64,000 nt of DNA from Neobacillus sp. PS3-12 (GCF_030915385.1 NZ_CP133268.1:2161430-2225429); one strand, 5' to 3'. Counted from the stretch's first letter, positions 43,810 through 53,695 are shown. Program-made: numbers and translations. Notes: generated by a model from the letters alone, not told the origin.

Positions 43810-44922
43810 TTAAACTTGGTCAATTGGAACGCTATCCTGCGGTAAGCGCACTTCAAAAATGGTACGGATTATACTACTTTCGGCCGTAATCGTTCCATTA
43901 TGCTGCTCCACAATATTCTTGGCAATGAACAGGCCAATTCCGGTGCCGCCACCTTGATGTGTTCGTGCTTTGTCACCGGTATAAAACATGTCAAAGAGAT
44001 GGGGCAGCTCATTCTGTGGAATGGGATCTCCATAATTCACAATCTGAACAACCACATTCCCAGAATCAATAAAGCCATTAATATCCACAAACTGGCCATC
44101 GTTACCATAGCGATTCGAATTGATTAGAAGATTTTCAAACACACGTGCTAATAGCTCTCCATCACCCAAAATAGGTAAATGTGGTGTCACATTCATTCTA
44201 GCGATCAAATCATTTTTCTCAAAAACAGGATACAATTCCTCCTTTAATTGATTAAGGAGATCACTTAAATTTATATGACTTTTTTTAATTGGCAATATGC
44301 CATAGTTCATTCGTGTTATTTCAAATAATTCATCAATCAGTCTTTCTAAGCGCTGAGATTTCGTAAAGGCAATCGTTAAAAAATGTTTGACTTGTTCTTG
44401 CGTCAAATTTTCATCCTTTAGGATTAAATCTAAATAACCCAAAACGGAGGTGAGTGGTGTACGGAGATCATGAGCTAAATTTACGACTAGCTGATCTTTA
44501 CTACTTTCCGAAAAATCACCTCTTTCTATAGCTTCTTTTAACTTTTCGCTTGCCTGATTAATATCTTGAGCAATATTTTCAAATTCATCATTTGATTTTA
44601 TTTGAACACGATAGGAGAAATCCCCATGAGCAAGATAACGAATGCCAGTGGAGATCTCCTTGAAATACATCGAATAGCGCTTCGTAAGTAAATAAAAAAA
44701 CAAGAAAGAAAGTGGAATAAATATCAGTAAAAAGAAATTAATATCGCCATAATAGCTCAAAATTTGACGATAAAAAAACAGTGTTTCACCGAATTTAACA
44801 TATGTATGATAATAAAATTTAAGTCCCTTAAAAATGGAATAGGTGATGATTCCAGACAGCAACATACTTAAACCAAATAATACGACTATTTTGGAGCGAA
44901 AACTGCGTATAATTTTAGCCAT
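43810..44922 (-). CDS. vanS: Sensor histidine kinase, VanS-like
   Basis: A 370-residue kinase with two membrane helices (around residues 15-35 and 70-90), a HAMP domain, a HisKA domain with phospho-acceptor His in NLAHDLRTPLTSVLGYLDLIL and an ATPase domain with NLLINSNRYG and GGGTGIGLFIAKNIVEQHNG. ATG 44922 overlaps the vanR stop by eight bases; a TTG at 44937 is an alternative. It phosphorylates the upstream regulator and probably drives vanY-vanZ in response to envelope stress or glycopeptides. Confidence 0.9.
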   Translation of the reverse strand: MAKIIRSFRSKIVVLFGLSMLLSGIITYSIFKGLKFYYHTYVKFGETLFFYRQILSYYGDINFFLLIFIPLSFLFFYLLTKRYSMYFKEISTGIRYLAHGDFSYRVQIKSNDEFENIAQDINQASEKLKEAIERGDFSESSKDQLVVNLAHDLRTPLTSVLGYLDLILKDENLTQEQVKHFLTIAFTKSQRLERLIDELFEITRMNYGILPIKKSHINLSDLLNQLKEELYPVFEKNDLIARMNVTPHLPILGDGELLARVFENLLINSNRYGNDGQFVDINGFIDSGNVVVQIVNYGDPIPQNELPHLFDMFYTGDKARTHQGGGTGIGLFIAKNIVEQHNGTITAESSIIRTIFEVRLPQDSVPIDQV

Positions 44923-45616
44923 TGAATGTATACCCAACTCCCCAAACGGTTTTGATCAAATTGTTTTTCCGTTTATCTTCTCCAAGTTTTTTCCGTAAGG
45001 TACGTATATGCACCATTACCGTATTACCACCCTCAAAGTAGGCATCACCCCACACCTGTTGAAAAATATTTTCTACACTAAAAACTTTCTTTGGATGACT
45101 GGCTAATAAATACAAAATATCAAACTCTTTCGGCGTTAGCTCGATGTTTTCACCATAGAGCAAAACTGTACGTTGATCAGGAGAAATAGCTAAGCCGCCA
45201 TTTTCCACGCAGGTTTTATTTCCTGTATTCGTTTTGGGTTGATTTAGCTTCATAAAACGTCGGAGCTGAGCATTTACACGAGCAACCAATTCTATTGGGG
45301 CGAATGGTTTCGTCATATAATCATCTGCACCGATTATCAGGCCCTGTACTTTATCAAATTCCGATGTTTTGGCACTCAAAAATATAATTGGCATATTATG
45401 CTGTTCCCGAATGCGGCGGGTGACTTCATATCCATCCATTTTCGGCATCATTATATCCAATATCAGCAAATCAACCGATTGAGTCTCGACAACTCGAACA
45501 GCCTCTTGTCCATCCGCTGCTTTAATCACATGGTATCCTTCTTTTTCTAAATGGATGGCAATCAGATCCGCAATCTCCTCCTCATCATCAGCAATTAAAA
45601 TGGATATACGTTTCAT
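44915..45616 (-). CDS. vanR: Response regulator, VanR-like (OmpR family)
   Basis: A 233-residue regulator: receiver domain with ADDEEE, phospho-acceptor Asp in LLILDIMMPKMDG and Lys in TKPFAP, then a winged-helix domain ending VHIRTLRKKLGED and VWGVGYTF. AGGAGTGGAATAG precedes the ATG. First gene of vanR-S-Y-(Z). Homology is to the VanR/VanR-like group of soil Bacillaceae. Confidence 0.92.
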   Translation of the reverse strand: MKRISILIADDEEEIADLIAIHLEKEGYHVIKAADGQEAVRVVETQSVDLLILDIMMPKMDGYEVTRRIREQHNMPIIFLSAKTSEFDKVQGLIIGADDYMTKPFAPIELVARVNAQLRRFMKLNQPKTNTGNKTCVENGGLAISPDQRTVLLYGENIELTPKEFDILYLLASHPKKVFSVENIFQQVWGDAYFEGGNTVMVHIRTLRKKLGEDKRKNNLIKTVWGVGYTFNG

Positions 45617-45962
45617 CTATTCCACTCCTATATTAAGTTACATTCAGTATCATCAAACCTTACAAAGTTGCACGCTTAAAGAAACTCGATGTTTTTGCTG
45701 GGTATCCCTTATCAGCAGAGTCCTAACTAACGTGGTAAAATTTAGAGTTTGTATTTTATTTTCTATTATTTCCTTTTTTTATTCAAGAATGGGCCGATTG
45801 CTAAAATTTAGAGTCAGTTAGGGTTTAGCATATTCATTATACTTTAGCTAATCTTCTATTTTGTTAAATTCTATTAGGAAGGTTTTGGCGAATTGAAGGA
45901 TTATATATAATTATTTATCGTTTTTTAATTTTACGGATATTACTAGAATTCATCACGATTTT
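45617..45962. other. 346-bp region upstream of vanR with possible VanZ remnants
   Basis: AT-rich. A hydrophobic plus-strand frame (45735-45821) precedes the VanZ fragment but is in a different frame with stops between; it may be the lost N-terminal part. Confidence 0.35.
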
Positions 45963-46193
45963 GTGGTTGTGAAAACGGGGCATTTTATTGGTTTTGCTAT
46001 ATTTGACTTACTTCTATTCAATTGGAAAAAAAACCATAAAGTCGCCATCGCCATCGCAGTCATTTTTGCCCTCACTACCGAGGTACTGCAACTGTTTATG
46101 GGAAGAGACGGGCGACTCTATGATTTAATGATCGATTCTCTGGGTGTCATGACCGTTTACTTTTTATTAACCAAAAAATTTATTCGTGTATAG
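45963..46193 (+). pseudogene. Truncated VanZ-like gene
   Basis: 76 codons with KTGHFIGFAIFDLLLFNW and a following EVLQLFMGRDGRLYDLMIDSLGV segment match the second half of VanZ proteins. The frame is open only from 45897, with a stop just before, so the first helix is missing or frameshifted. It converges on, and overlaps by 14 bp, the ROK gene. Confidence 0.65.
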
Positions 46194-47054
46194 GTCCGTT
46201 GTTCAACTCTTGCTCTGCCAGAATAAAACCACCAATAACCCCGGCATTGTCCCCTAACTGTGGCAAACAAAGATATTGATCGATTGGCGGAATCTCGATG
46301 TAGTCTTTGATTGAAGCGATTAATCGTTTTTTCGTTTTAGCTAGAAGTCCCGGGCTTTTCATTACCCCTCCGCCTAAGATAATGATATTAGGACGTAACA
46401 TCAGTGTATAAGTATGTAATGCCTGGGCCAGGTAATCAGCTACAAAGTCCCACACCTCATAGTTAATATCAACCTCGCTACCTTTTTTCTTCAATCTTGC
46501 TTCAATAGATGGTCCCGAAGCCATTCCTTCTAAACAGTTACCATGAAAAGGACAATTTCCTTTAAATGTGTCCATCAGATGCTGTTGAACTTTTATGTGG
46601 CCCATTTCGGGATGACTGAACCCTTCTAGAATCCGTCCACTAATAATATCACCGCCACCGATTCCAGTTCCAACCGTTAAATATAGAACACTATTTAATC
46701 CCTTACCCGCACCAATCGTTGCTTCACTTAATGCCGCAACATTGACATCTGTCGTCCATCCAATCGGAATACTGTACCTTTTTTCATTTCCCCCCAAAAA
46801 TCAAAGTCCTGCCATAATTGTTTGGGCGTATTTTTTATATACCCATAGGTCTTCGAGTTGCGATCAATATCAATCGGGCCAAATGAGCCAATTCCAATTG
46901 CTTTAAGTTCATACTGATCAAAAAAATCAAATACTTGTTTTAACGTTTCATACGGTGTGGTAGTTGGAAAAGAAATTCTCTCAATTACTTGGAAATGTTC
47001 ATTTCCGATTGAACAAACAAATTTTGTTCCTCCAGCTTCAATTGAACCCATCAT
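46180..47054 (-). pseudogene. ROK-family sugar kinase, split by a one-base deletion
   Basis: The N-terminal part (IEAGGTKFVCSIG, IGIGSFGPIDI) matches the fructokinase-like ROK group, then goes out of frame near 46778 in a run of six A on the coding strand. The second part continues RYSIPIGWTTDVNVAALSEA, GTGIGGGDI and HPEMGHIKV with a zinc site (CPFHGNCLEG). One added A restores about 291 residues, the same length and plan as the intact ROK at 55468. In this operon it may phosphorylate N-acetylmannosamine or a hexose; the sequence favours a fructokinase-type substrate. Confidence 0.85.
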
Positions 47055-47120
47055 TTGTACCTTCTCCTTTTAAAGGCTTTAACCTTTTATTAAAACAAAA
47101 TAAAAAATCCGGTTGCTTGA

Positions 47121-48350
47121 TTACCAATACTTTTGCCAATTTAATTTACACCTGGTCAAAGCTTCAAGATAAAAATAATCACCGTATAAACAAGCTTCGT
47201 TGACTCCTTTATTTTGCTTTTTAAAGTAAACACCATGCAAAAGTAAAGCATTGGTGACAGAATCATCAATTGTTGAGTAATGATCAATTAAAGAATTTAG
47301 AATATGTTGTGCTGCATTCTGATAATAATTCTTTTCCTCTTTATCGTAAAGCTCTTGTGACAGCTCCATTAATCCACATACAGCAATAGCTGAAGCAGAA
47401 CTATCTTTTTCTTGGTTACTATTATCAGTGAAAATTAAATCCCAATAAACAACTAAATCCTTGGGGAGGCGGTTTAAGAAATAATTTGCTACCTTTTTTC
47501 CTGCCTCTATAAGTCGTTTATCCTTTGTATAAGCATAACTAAGTGGGAAACCATAAATTCCCCAAGCTTGCCCTCTTGCCCAACAGGAGTCATCTGAATA
47601 TCCTTGAAGCGTCTCACCGTATTTTGCCTCTCCGGTTTCAGTATTAAAGTAGTATGTATGGAACGTAGAAGCATCGGGTCTGATGATATAAGTTTGCGTT
47701 TTAACGGCATGATTGAACGCTACTTTTGCATATTTTTTATTTCCTGTAATATCTGATGCCCAATATAACAATGGTAAATTCATTAGGCAATCAATAATCA
47801 TCCTGCCCCTTAGCTTAGGATCATTTAGATCTCCATGTGCTTGAATAATTTCAGCTTTTGGAAAATATCTGGTCATTAGGTGGTCTGCCGCTTTTAAGGC
47901 AGCTTCCTTTGCCCGTTCGTTAGCTTGTAATTTATAAGCTGGTATACAGGAAAGACTATATAAAAATCCTAAGTCATGTGTATCTATATCTCTTTTTTTC
48001 TCGATTCTTTCAATAAAACTGTCTAAGTGAATTTCTGCAACCTTCTTGTATTTTTCATTGCCTGTTAATTCATAGGCTAACCAAAGCATCCCTGTCCAAA
48101 AGCTGGTTGTCCAGTCAAAATTATCTCCATCGTTAAAATGCTCTTTCGTAGGATTCTCATCTAATGGAGTGCGGTAATAGTATTGATTGTTTCTTGTACA
48201 TGTTCCAGGAAACTTATAGGTAAACATCTCTATATTTCGATCAATTTTCTTTAAGGCATCTTCAATTGCATTATCTATCTTTTTTTCATCCAAATTTGCA
48301 GGTTCTTTAAATAAGGATATCCTCATTCCCTCATCAACAATTTTCTTCAT
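47121..48350 (-). CDS. Glycoside hydrolase family 88, unsaturated glucuronyl hydrolase
   Basis: A 409-residue alpha/alpha-barrel protein. GH88 enzymes hydrate the double bond of unsaturated glucuronyl residues at the ends of oligosaccharides made by polysaccharide lyases. Family segments include DWTTSFWTGMLWLAYE, THDLGFLY, RMIIDCLMNLPLLYWAS, GYSDDSCWARGQAWGIYGF and DSSASAIAVCGLMEL; the Asp residues in THDLGF and IIDCLMN are the expected catalytic pair. There is no signal peptide, so it acts on imported oligosaccharide. ATG 48350 follows GGGGAGGATCA. It lies behind a terminator-like hairpin after the aldolase gene. Confidence 0.9.
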   Translation of the reverse strand: MKKIVDEGMRISLFKEPANLDEKKIDNAIEDALKKIDRNIEMFTYKFPGTCTRNNQYYYRTPLDENPTKEHFNDGDNFDWTTSFWTGMLWLAYELTGNEKYKKVAEIHLDSFIERIEKKRDIDTHDLGFLYSLSCIPAYKLQANERAKEAALKAADHLMTRYFPKAEIIQAHGDLNDPKLRGRMIIDCLMNLPLLYWASDITGNKKYAKVAFNHAVKTQTYIIRPDASTFHTYYFNTETGEAKYGETLQGYSDDSCWARGQAWGIYGFPLSYAYTKDKRLIEAGKKVANYFLNRLPKDLVVYWDLIFTDNSNQEKDSSASAIAVCGLMELSQELYDKEEKNYYQNAAQHILNSLIDHYSTIDDSVTNALLLHGVYFKKQNKGVNEACLYGDYFYLEALTRCKLNWQKYW

Positions 48351-48380
48351 TGATCCTCCCCGCTTCACCTGAAGTATTTT

Positions 48381-48408
48381 AAAAAAGAAAGGGATAATCC
48401 CTTTCTTC
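48381..48408 (-). terminator. Terminator-like hairpin between the aldolase and GH88 genes
   Basis: On the minus strand AAGAAAGGGAT pairs with the following ATCCCTTTCTT, then TTTT. It directly follows the aldolase stop and probably attenuates GH88 and ROK expression. Confidence 0.8.
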
Positions 48409-48410
48409 TT

Positions 48411-49286
48411 TTAAATGACATGATTCTCTACTAACACACGGTCCAGTAATACTTTTTCGTCAGCACTTAAACCTTTAAAAGGCTTTCTACAGCCATTGCA
48501 TTCAATTCCCATCTTTTCTAATCCGTATTTTATTCCCTGGTTAACTCCGACTTTTATGAATGCATCAATTACATTATTCGCTTCCCTTTGGATTGCAAAT
48601 GCCTCTTCTAAACTACCCTCTTGGAATAATTGATAGATTTTAACGAATTTATCAGCCATAAGGTTATAGGTGCTTCCAACTGCCCCAATTGCTCCCATAT
48701 TCAACCCGCCTAGGAAAACTTCATCATGGCCATTTAATAGAAATTTTCCAGTTTCATATTGAAGTCTTTCGAGGTCATATAAATTCATCGACGTATGTTT
48801 AATCCCAATTATTCGGTCATCACTCAGTAACTCTTTGAAATGATCTAATGAAAATTGCACACCGGAATTAGCAGGGAAATTATAAACAATCATAGGTAAG
48901 TTAACACTGTTCAAAATATCTTGATAATATTCCTTTATTTCTTCAAAGCTAAATTTATAGTAGAATGGCGGTATTGCCGAGATGGCATCAACACCCACCT
49001 TTTCTCCATACTTTGCTAGCTCAATAGCATCACCTGTACTGATATTACCTACATGATAAATCAAAGTGCTGCGGCCTTTAACTTCATCTGCCACAATATC
49101 GATTAGTCGTTTCCTTTCTTCCATATTCAAAACGAATGTTTCCGCTGTACTTCCGTTTATATAAAATCCGGTTACACCTCTATCAATATTTAATTGCACA
49201 ATTTTCCGAAGTGACTTTTCATTCATTTCCCCATTTTCATCATACGGCGTAACTAAAGCAGGAAAGATACCTTTAAACTTTTCCAT
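48411..49286 (-). CDS. N-acetylneuraminate lyase-like aldolase (DHDPS/NAL superfamily)
   Basis: A 291-residue class I aldolase. The Schiff-base Lys163 (IGIKHTSMN) and Tyr135 (VYNFPANSGV) are in place, with NGSTAETF as phosphate/carboxylate loop. The FPANSGV and KHTSMNLYDLE contexts resemble N-acetylneuraminate lyases, which split sialic acid into ManNAc and pyruvate. GH88 next door suggests uronate-derived 2-keto-3-deoxy acids as another possible substrate. It is 30 bp after the second permease. Confidence 0.8.
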   Translation of the reverse strand: MEKFKGIFPALVTPYDENGEMNEKSLRKIVQLNIDRGVTGFYINGSTAETFVLNMEERKRLIDIVADEVKGRSTLIYHVGNISTGDAIELAKYGEKVGVDAISAIPPFYYKFSFEEIKEYYQDILNSVNLPMIVYNFPANSGVQFSLDHFKELLSDDRIIGIKHTSMNLYDLERLQYETGKFLLNGHDEVFLGGLNMGAIGAVGSTYNLMADKFVKIYQLFQEGSLEEAFAIQREANNVIDAFIKVGVNQGIKYGLEKMGIECNGCRKPFKGLSADEKVLLDRVLVENHVI

Positions 49287-49318
49287 TTAAAATTCTCCTC
49301 TTTTCGTAAAGATAAAAA

Positions 49319-50161
49319 TTAACCTTTGACTGATCCAGCAGTCAGACCTTCTATTAAGTGTTTTTGTATTAAAGAAAATAGTATGATAATTGGTATCGTT
49401 GTTGCCACGCCTGCTGCCATAATACCGCCCCAATTGGCCTTACCCATACTATCCATCAGCTCTGCAATCCCTACCTGAATCGTTTTCGCATCAATAGAGC
49501 TAGTTAAAATCAGTGCATATTGATAATCATTCCAACCTAATATGAAAGAATACAATAGAACGGCAACTAACCCTGGTCTTACAAGAGGAAAATAAATCTT
49601 TGTAAATATCTGTAATTTATTACAACCATCTATCATAGCTGATTCTTCCAGTTCTTTTGGCAATGCTTTAAAAAATCCCATCATTAGCCATACTCCAATC
49701 GGAATGGTAGCGGTACCATAAATAAGAATAAGCACTAGTTTTGTATTCAAAATCCCCCAATTAGAAGCCATTTGATACCACGGAATCATAATTAATGGAC
49801 CTTGAAACATTTGGGATAATAATAGTAAAAAGCCAATCACTTTGGAGCCTGGAAAGTTAAATCGTCCCAACGCATATCCACCAGTTGCTGAAAATGCACA
49901 AGTAATGATGGCAGTTACTCCAGAAACAAATAATGAATTATACATTAACTTTCCAATATCCAAACCATTAGAACTAAATAGCCACTTATAATGATCCAAC
50001 GTAAAGGTTTTTGGAATCCAGTGTGGTACGATATTAAAAATTTCCTTGTCTGGTTTTAAACTGCTCGAAATAAGCCATAAATTAGGGAGCAAAGTAAATA
50101 ACATGAGAACAATAAGGCATATGTAAATCATGATCTGGTTTGGCACTTTCTTTGAAAACAT
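49319..50161 (-). CDS. ABC sugar transporter permease, MalG type
   Basis: A 280-residue permease with six helices and the EAA loop ESAMIDGCNKLQIFTKIYFPLVRPG that contacts the ATPase. ATG 50161 follows AAGGGAGGGGAATTC and lies 14 bp after the other permease's stop. It forms the importer with the upstream permease and lipoprotein. No ATPase gene is in the operon, so a shared MsmX-type ATPase is probably used. Confidence 0.92.
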   Translation of the reverse strand: MFSKKVPNQIMIYICLIVLMLFTLLPNLWLISSSLKPDKEIFNIVPHWIPKTFTLDHYKWLFSSNGLDIGKLMYNSLFVSGVTAIITCAFSATGGYALGRFNFPGSKVIGFLLLLSQMFQGPLIMIPWYQMASNWGILNTKLVLILIYGTATIPIGVWLMMGFFKALPKELEESAMIDGCNKLQIFTKIYFPLVRPGLVAVLLYSFILGWNDYQYALILTSSIDAKTIQVGIAELMDSMGKANWGGIMAAGVATTIPIIILFSLIQKHLIEGLTAGSVKG

Positions 50162-50174
50162 GAATTCCCCTCCC

Positions 50175-51110
50175 TTAATCCTGTAATCTTTTAAGTAGAA
50201 TAAAATAAAAAGCAATAAAAATAATCATGACAAGCATTGAAATGACTGCTACCGCTGATCCCATTCCCATACTATAGTACTGGAATGATTTGGTATAAAT
50301 GTAGGTTGGAAGAATACTAGTTTTAACACCTGGACCGCCAGCTGTCAGGACCCAGATCATTTCAAACTTCGTCCACGTTATAACTACACTAATCATGGCG
50401 GAAACAGCCAAAATAGGAGTTAATAAAGGTAATGTTACTTTAAAGAATGATTGTACTTTAGAACAGCCATCAATACTTGCGGCTTCTAATAAAGATTTAT
50501 CAATACCTTGAAGCCCTGCAAGCATCATAAGAGTCGCATAGGGAAACCCTTTCCAAGTAGAAGCTAATAAAATGGCAGGCCAAACAGTCATTGAATTTCC
50601 TAACCATACGAACTTTGTTCCTAAATAATGATTGAGCAAGCCGTAGTCTCCATCATATATCCATTTCCAAATTAAACCCATAATAACAATAGGCGTAACC
50701 CAAGGGACCATCATTAAACCTCTCCATAAAGAACGAAGCTTTATTTTTTGGTTTAGAATGATCGCGGCTGGAACAGCTATTAAATATTGCAAAACGGTTG
50801 ATAAAATAACCCAAATTAAACTCTTGCCTACGATCCCCCAGAAATTAGGATCATTAAAAAGCAGTTCTTTATAATTTTTCAATCCAACAAACTTCCCGCT
50901 TGTTGGAATTAAAAAGTTTAAGTTCGTAAAGCTAAGTCGAATGGATTCGATTAAAGGGTATAATTGAAACACAGCAAGATAGAGAAGTGTTGGAAAAATG
51001 AACCAGTAAGCAATACTATACTTTTGATAATTGTCCTTCATTCTTGTAAAAATGTTTATGTTTTGTTTTTGCTTTAGAGCAGTGCTATTGTAAGTTACAT
51101 TCGGCTTCAT
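50175..51110 (-). CDS. ABC sugar transporter permease, MalF type
   Basis: A 311-residue permease with six helices and EAA loop LEAASIDGCSKVQSFFKVTLPLLTP. The N-terminal 30 residues are cytoplasmic and basic. It follows the binding protein after a hairpin and precedes the second permease by 13 bp. Substrate is inferred to be an acidic or amino-sugar oligosaccharide from the GH88 and aldolase genes. Confidence 0.92.
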   Translation of the reverse strand: MKPNVTYNSTALKQKQNINIFTRMKDNYQKYSIAYWFIFPTLLYLAVFQLYPLIESIRLSFTNLNFLIPTSGKFVGLKNYKELLFNDPNFWGIVGKSLIWVILSTVLQYLIAVPAAIILNQKIKLRSLWRGLMMVPWVTPIVIMGLIWKWIYDGDYGLLNHYLGTKFVWLGNSMTVWPAILLASTWKGFPYATLMMLAGLQGIDKSLLEAASIDGCSKVQSFFKVTLPLLTPILAVSAMISVVITWTKFEMIWVLTAGGPGVKTSILPTYIYTKSFQYYSMGMGSAVAVISMLVMIIFIAFYFILLKRLQD

Positions 51111-51154
51111 TCCTTGTTTCTCACCTCTTTACTCAAAGTTCCTTCAAATGTAAT

Positions 51155-51193
51155 GAAAAACTGGGTGTTAGGTCTGTAACCATCACACCCAGT
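51155..51193 (-). terminator. Hairpin between the binding-protein and permease genes
   Basis: On the minus strand ACTGGGTGT and ACACCCAGT pair and TTTTTC follows. Such elements usually keep binding-protein mRNA in excess. Confidence 0.8.
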
Positions 51194-51207
51194 CTTGAAA
51201 ATTTTCC

Positions 51208-52533
51208 TTATTGTTTAAATTGCTCTTTGACTTTTTCAATACCTGACTTTATTTCATCATATGCCTGTTCAGGAGTGGCATCTCCATTAGTAAGTTTGAC
51301 AAGAGCGTCTTGAACCACTTTTTCCATTGGCTGTTGTCCTAATATAGATGGTACAGGAGTACCGTATTCACTAGCCAACTTAGTCCACTTTTCATTTAAA
51401 GCCAAATGCTGCTTATATACTTCAGGATAAACAGTTTTTGCAGCATCTTCTAATATAGCTGGACTTACATAAGTTCCTGCACTAGCATTAATTGATCCGC
51501 CCCAAAGTCCCAGTACATCTGGACTCATTAATTCTTCTATTACCTTCCATGCTGCTTCTTTATTTTTGGATCCCTTAAGCATAGAAACACCAACAGTCCC
51601 AACCATGATTTTCGTTTTATCAACAGATGGACCTGCAGGGAAAGCAAATGGTTCTGTCCAATTCATAGACTTAGTTCCATTAGCTATCACATTTGGTGTA
51701 AAATAGTTACCAGTATGCATAAAACCGATATCTCCAGCTTCCCAAGCTTTAAATAGTTCAGGATATAACCATGTAACTTGAGATTTAGGCATATCACTAG
51801 ATAAATCTTTGAACTCTTTTAATACTTCCAAATACTGTTTTTTGTGTTTTGGATCAACTTGATCTGGTGTAATTCCATTACTTAATGAAACCATCATCAA
51901 GTCTCTAAAAGAAAAGCGGCCTTCTCCGCCATTCGCCATGGCATATCCTGATTTCCCCAATGCCTTAATAGCATGACTTGCTTTATTAAAATCATCCCAT
52001 GTTTTAAGATCATCTACCTTATAGCCAGCCTTAGCTAAAAGGTCTGTATTCGCTACATGTGAATAGATGATTGCTAGACCTGGAATACCATATTGTTTTC
52101 CGTCTTTTCCCATTGACTTCCATGAAGCCGGAAGATAGTTACTTTTCTTCACTTTATCATTTAAATTGCTATCTAAAGGCTCCAATGCCCCCATAGCTAC
52201 TGGATTTGTAATATCCTGAATCAACATTAAATCCGGTGCATCACCTGACTTAACCATAACAGTCATTTTTTTCTCAATATCTGTCCAGTTGAGATACACA
52301 AATTCTATGTTAATACCTGGATAATCCTTTTTAACTTTTTCTTGTAACTTTAAAGCTACTTTCTTTTCTGGTTCACTTGTTCCAGGCCAAAGAAATCTTA
52401 AGTTTGCTTTAATGTCTTTACTTGTTGAAGCAGATTTTGGTTTTTCAGTTGAAGTTTTTTGAGTTCCACAACCAGTTAAAGCTAGAGTTAAAATTAATAA
52501 GAGTCCCAAAAACAATGCTGAAAGCTTTTTCAT
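51208..52533 (-). CDS. ABC sugar transporter, substrate-binding lipoprotein
   Basis: A 441-residue family 1 solute-binding protein with a lipoprotein signal (LTLALTGC lipobox at about residue 22) and a Thr/Ser/Lys-rich linker. Characteristic parts are LMLIQDITNPVAMGALEPLD, WEAGDIGFMHTGNYF and KNKEAAWKVIEELMSPD. It captures the oligosaccharide outside the cell for the two permeases. GGGGGAAAACAT precedes the ATG; the regulator stop is 18 bp upstream. Confidence 0.92.
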   Translation of the reverse strand: MKKLSALFLGLLLILTLALTGCGTQKTSTEKPKSASTSKDIKANLRFLWPGTSEPEKKVALKLQEKVKKDYPGINIEFVYLNWTDIEKKMTVMVKSGDAPDLMLIQDITNPVAMGALEPLDSNLNDKVKKSNYLPASWKSMGKDGKQYGIPGLAIIYSHVANTDLLAKAGYKVDDLKTWDDFNKASHAIKALGKSGYAMANGGEGRFSFRDLMMVSLSNGITPDQVDPKHKKQYLEVLKEFKDLSSDMPKSQVTWLYPELFKAWEAGDIGFMHTGNYFTPNVIANGTKSMNWTEPFAFPAGPSVDKTKIMVGTVGVSMLKGSKNKEAAWKVIEELMSPDVLGLWGGSINASAGTYVSPAILEDAAKTVYPEVYKQHLALNEKWTKLASEYGTPVPSILGQQPMEKVVQDALVKLTNGDATPEQAYDEIKSGIEKVKEQFKQ

Positions 52534-52550
52534 ATGTTTTCCCCCTAGTA

Positions 52551-53695
52551 TTAATTATTTTTTTCTATTGCGGCAGAAATAACTTTTTCTTTCTGACTAC
52601 TACCTCTGACTTTCATTTCTGGTTGAATGACAACTGTTCTACTCTTAAGAACTTTTTCACCATTCATAATATCCAACAAGATATTTGCTGCTGTAAATCC
52701 TACTTCATAAGCTTTAAAGTCAATCGAAGTTAATGCTCCTGGAGGCTGTTACATATATAAAAATTATCATTATACCCTACTAAACCAATTTCAGTTCCTA
52801 CCTGAAATCCAGAATTACTAATCGCATAATAAGCCCCTTGAGCAATTAGATCATCGAAGCAAAAAAAGGCATCAGGCCGATTGTCTTTAGCCAACATTTC
52901 TTTTACCCGTTCGTAACCTATCTTATTAACTTTATCGAGATTAACAGACAAGGAAGAATAATCTTCAAAATTAACAAATTCCTCATTCGCTTCAAGTCCA
53001 TAATCTGAAAGAGCAGCTAAGTATCCTTGATACCTCTCAATTGAAACGGAGTAGCTAATACTGGCAATAAATGCAATATTTCGATAGCCATTTTCAATCA
53101 AATGCTTTGCTGCTAAATATCCACCATGATAGTTATTAGAAATGACTTTAGGTGATTGTATTCCTGAAATACCTCTGTTACAGGCAACTAAAGGGATACT
53201 CTTTTCCCCAATTTCATTAAAAACGCTTACATTTCCATCCTCGATAATGGAAGGAACAATAATGACCCCGCTAACCCCATAACTTATCATATTTGAAATG
53301 TACTGGCTTTGCTTTACAGGATCGTTATCCGTGTTGCAAACCTGGGTAACAATATTATTATTGCTCGCTACATCCTCTATACCTCTTAAAATACCAGGAT
53401 ATGTATCTTCTAAAATATTAGGAAGAATAACACCCCATTGTTTGTGACTCTGTGTGTTAGGTTCACCTTTTTCAGCAATCATTGAACCGCTAACATAAGT
53501 GCCGCTTCCATCTTTTGAATATAAACATCCTTCTCCCACCAACTCAGAGATTGCTCGTTCAATAGTGGTTCTAGTAACACCGTACTCTTTTGCTAACTGG
53601 ATTCTGGATGGAATTCTCTGATCAACATCTAATGTTTTAATGTCTTCTAATATTTTCATCTTTACTTTTTCATATAAATTAATTTCTTCTCTCAT
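52551..53695 (-). pseudogene. GntR-LacI hybrid transcriptional regulator, split by a one-base deletion
   Basis: The N-terminal GntR winged helix (IPSRIQLAKEYGVTRTTIERAI) is joined to a LacI-type sensor domain (WGVILPNILEDTYPG, NNYHGGYLAAKHLIENGYRNIAFI), the AraR architecture. The first frame ends after ICNSLQEH; PGALTSIDFKAYEVGFTAAN continues in another frame. One missing base near 52741, in CTCCTGGAGG on the plus strand, accounts for it and restores about 382 codons ending at 52551. It is first in the operon and likely binds the palindromes upstream. Confidence 0.87.
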
